Shown piece by piece: positions 62,201 through 64,000 of a stretch of DNA of 64,000 nucleotides; position 1 is the stretch's first letter; each line of letters starts with the position of its first letter. The stretch covers positions 1,054,001 through 1,118,000 of the forward strand of contig NC_018211.1 in the NCBI RefSeq assembly GCF_000219625.1, read 5' to 3'. The position numbers and the translations under genes were made by a program. Origin of the DNA: Zymoseptoria tritici IPO323 (Eukaryota; Ascomycota; Dothideomycetes; Mycosphaerellales; Mycosphaerellaceae). The notes beneath the pieces are model-generated. The model worked only from the letters and a program-made list of their open reading frames with translations. It was not told the origin of the DNA and ran no database searches.

Positions 62201-62472
62201 TAAGCTGCGACATCTTTTTCCACTCCACGTGCGAGTCAGATCTGGGTAGGCTGTGCTAGACAGGCCTGCACGATGTCATGGTGGTCTAGATTTGGGTCCA
62301 GCATTACATACCCTGGCAACATACTCACTGTTTGTCCTCCACAGTATCATCGACAACCCAGAGCGCATATACACGTCAGAGCATCTTCGCCTAGCCGGTC
62401 TAGACGAGATTACAGCACTCCCACGAGGCCCACAGCTACTCGCAACCACATTCCTTCATACAGTACTTCAGG
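59275..62472. other. 3.2-kb region without a supported gene
   Basis: The left end is the calcineurin A promoter and the right end the LPMO leader. Many open frames of 60-205 codons occur on both strands. The longest (60471-61088, plus) has mostly G/C third positions in its first 70 codons and then loses them, and no frame shows a motif. A short GAC/AAC trinucleotide run lies near 60429-60447, and a near-repeat GCTTTAGAGAGC / GCTTTAGGAAGC near 59990. No tRNA, terminal repeat or transposase was seen. It may hold an unrecognised lineage-specific gene, a non-coding transcript or decayed sequence. Confidence 0.5.
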
Positions 62473-63814
62473 ATGCTTTCCAAATTCATCCTTGCGGCAG
62501 CCACTGCATGTGGTCTATTCGTCTCGTCCGTCAACGGACACATGGTCATCTATTCTCCTGTTCCATACGGCCAGGACTCCCTCACCAACAGCCCTCTCGA
62601 GAACGACGGATCCGATTTTCCCTGCAAGCAGCGCTCCGGCGTCTATGATATCACGAAGATGAACGAGATGCCCGTTGGTGTTCCTCAAACGCTAGCCTTC
62701 ATGGGCGGTGCCACCCACGGTGGTGGTTCTTGCCAGGTCTCGGTCACCCTGGACAAGGAGCCTACGAAAGACAGCGAGTGGAAGGTCATCCACTCGATCG
62801 TCGGCGGGTGTCCATCCAACTACAGCGAGAACTTGTCACAGGATGCAAACGGCAAGAACTCGGCCATCTTCCAGTTCTCGGTGCCGAAGGGAATGCCGAA
62901 TGGAGAGTACACACTTGCGTGGACTTGGTTCAACAAGATCGGTGAGTTCCAAAGGTAGAAGGTCCGCAGCGTCGTCCGAGACTAATACTCCATGTTTAGG
63001 AAACCGCGAAATGTACATGAACTGTGCTCCTATATCTGTCACTGGAGGCTCCAGCAACAACGACGTGTACAATTCCCTTCCGACCATGTTCGTGATCAAC
63101 ATGCCGAGAGAGGAGTGTGCTACGAGCGAAATGGAAGACTTCGTGTTTCCCGACCCTGGCCTGTACGTCGAGACAGCACAGCAGACTGCGTTGGGAAGCA
63201 AAACTTCCGGAAGCAATTGCGCCGCCGTCACTGCCAAGGGCGCCGGCAAGGGTTCCGCTGGCTCACCCGCTCAGCCCACCGGCGGCTACGGCTCTGCTCC
63301 CGCCGGCTCCGACGCCCCCTCGTCAGGAAACGGCAGCGATACTGGCAACGCGGCGCCTCCTGGTGCTCAAGGCTCCTCTCCCGCTCCGACTGCTCCTCCC
63401 CTTTATCCCTTCCGTGGTGGCTCCAAGGGTGTGGTGAACGGACCGGGATCCGATACGAAACCCATCACTGCCTCTCAAGAGGCTTCCGCGCCAGCAGGCA
63501 CCCCTGCCGCCGCTCCTCCGACTGAGAACTCTCCCAGCGGAAGCTCTGCCCCTCCCACATACAACACACCAAGCGATAGCGCTGCGCCCTCGGGCAATAC
63601 TACCTCGTCGGGCGACTGCAGTGGAGGCGCAGTTTCTTGCCCCAACCCCGGTGCGGTGGTCTGCATAGGAAGCAGTCAATGGGGTCTCTGCGACATCAAC
63701 AACTGCGCTGTCCCTCGAGAGCTGTCCGCCGGGACCTCGTGCGCAGCTGGCGTTGTCAGCAAACGAAGCGCGGGACACCTTCGCAGGCACGTCCACCATG
63801 TCCGCAGCTACTAG
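62473..63814 (+). CDS. AA11 lytic polysaccharide monooxygenase with a C-terminal Cys-rich (X278-like) domain
   Basis: Exons 62473-62941 and 63000-63814 (58-bp intron, GTGAGT...TTTAG) encode 427 residues. A signal peptide (LAAATACGLFVSSVNG) is cut just before His, giving the mature N-terminus HMVIYSPVPYG. This His and the second His in GGATHGGGSC form the copper histidine brace of AA11, a family that oxidatively cleaves chitin. [20 protein letters not shown] spans the splice and is also an AA11 feature. A Pro/Ser/Gly linker of about 150 residues separates it from a C-terminal domain of about 45 residues, with CSGGAVSCPNPGAVVCIGSSQWGLC in two overlapping halves. This matches the X278 modules attached to some AA11 enzymes, thought to bind chitin. 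It is probably secreted and works on fungal or insect chitin. Confidence 0.92.
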
Positions 63815-64000
63815 TCGACTTCGATCGCCTTGTTCTTTTACGCACGTCATGTCCATCGAAGGTCACCTTGTTCACGTTGATTTTTGGTATTATGAGGGTT
63901 CAGCAGGCCTGGGTTCGGAAAATGTTTGCCATATATTGTCGGGATTGTACAGATCTGTTCCACAAAACGAATGAGACGAAACGCATAGGATCGAGTAGAT
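63815..64000. other. 3' flank of the LPMO gene at the window end
   Basis: The last 186 bp follow the TAG of the LPMO gene and are A/T-richer than the coding part. No feature was recognised. Confidence 0.4.

Overview
The window is nuclear DNA of a filamentous ascomycete, most likely a dothideomycete. Genes are dense and lie on both strands. Most introns are about 47-66 bp with GTRNGT donors, CTAAC/CTGAC branch points and AG acceptors. The gene set is typically fungal: a HET-domain protein, a SAT4-type membrane protein, an AA11 chitin LPMO, a GH92 mannosidase, PBN1 and the ERMES subunit MMM1. There are no bacterial operons, CRISPR arrays, rRNA genes or recognisable transposons. Every product name comes from reading translated sequence and family motifs; no search was run. 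The class-level placement is inference.

Layout. 1-7420: end of UreF; the divergent ribosome-biogenesis pair LTV1/LSG1; a three-exon amidase; a decayed repeat array built from 23- and 33-bp units. 7421-13100: an S9 peptidase, then two divergent small Myb/SANT-like nuclear proteins, one with an internal intron-bearing duplication. 13237-20908: a Rossmann-fold protein, a lipid-droplet hydrolase (LDAH), a membrane protein of unknown function, a GIY-YIG (T5orf172) protein and a HET protein. 21287-28923: PBN1, a promethin/LDAF1-like lipid-droplet protein, RPA49, a KIN17-like protein and SARAF. 29091-37580: a secreted four-module Cys-rich protein, a SAT4-type protein, PIG-P (GPI19) and a GH92 mannosidase. 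37581-45000: CBF5, MMM1, an SDR and two small unassigned genes. 45097-59274: a fungal ATP-dependent DNA ligase, DCP1, an OCRL/INPP5B-like 5-phosphatase, ELP3, succinyl-CoA ligase alpha and calcineurin A. 59275-62472 has no gene I can support. 62473-63814: an AA11 LPMO with a C-terminal Cys-rich domain.

How the genes relate. Several housekeeping themes recur without forming a cluster: ribosome production (LTV1, LSG1, RPA49, CBF5), GPI-anchor synthesis (PBN1, PIG-P), lipid droplets and ER-mitochondria contacts (LDAH, LDAF1-like, MMM1), and calcium signalling (SARAF, calcineurin A). Many pairs are divergent and share a promoter of 200-700 bp. The least ordinary items are the 23/33-bp array at the 3' end of the peptidase gene and the duplicated Myb-like module. 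I saw no secondary-metabolite cluster or defence system.
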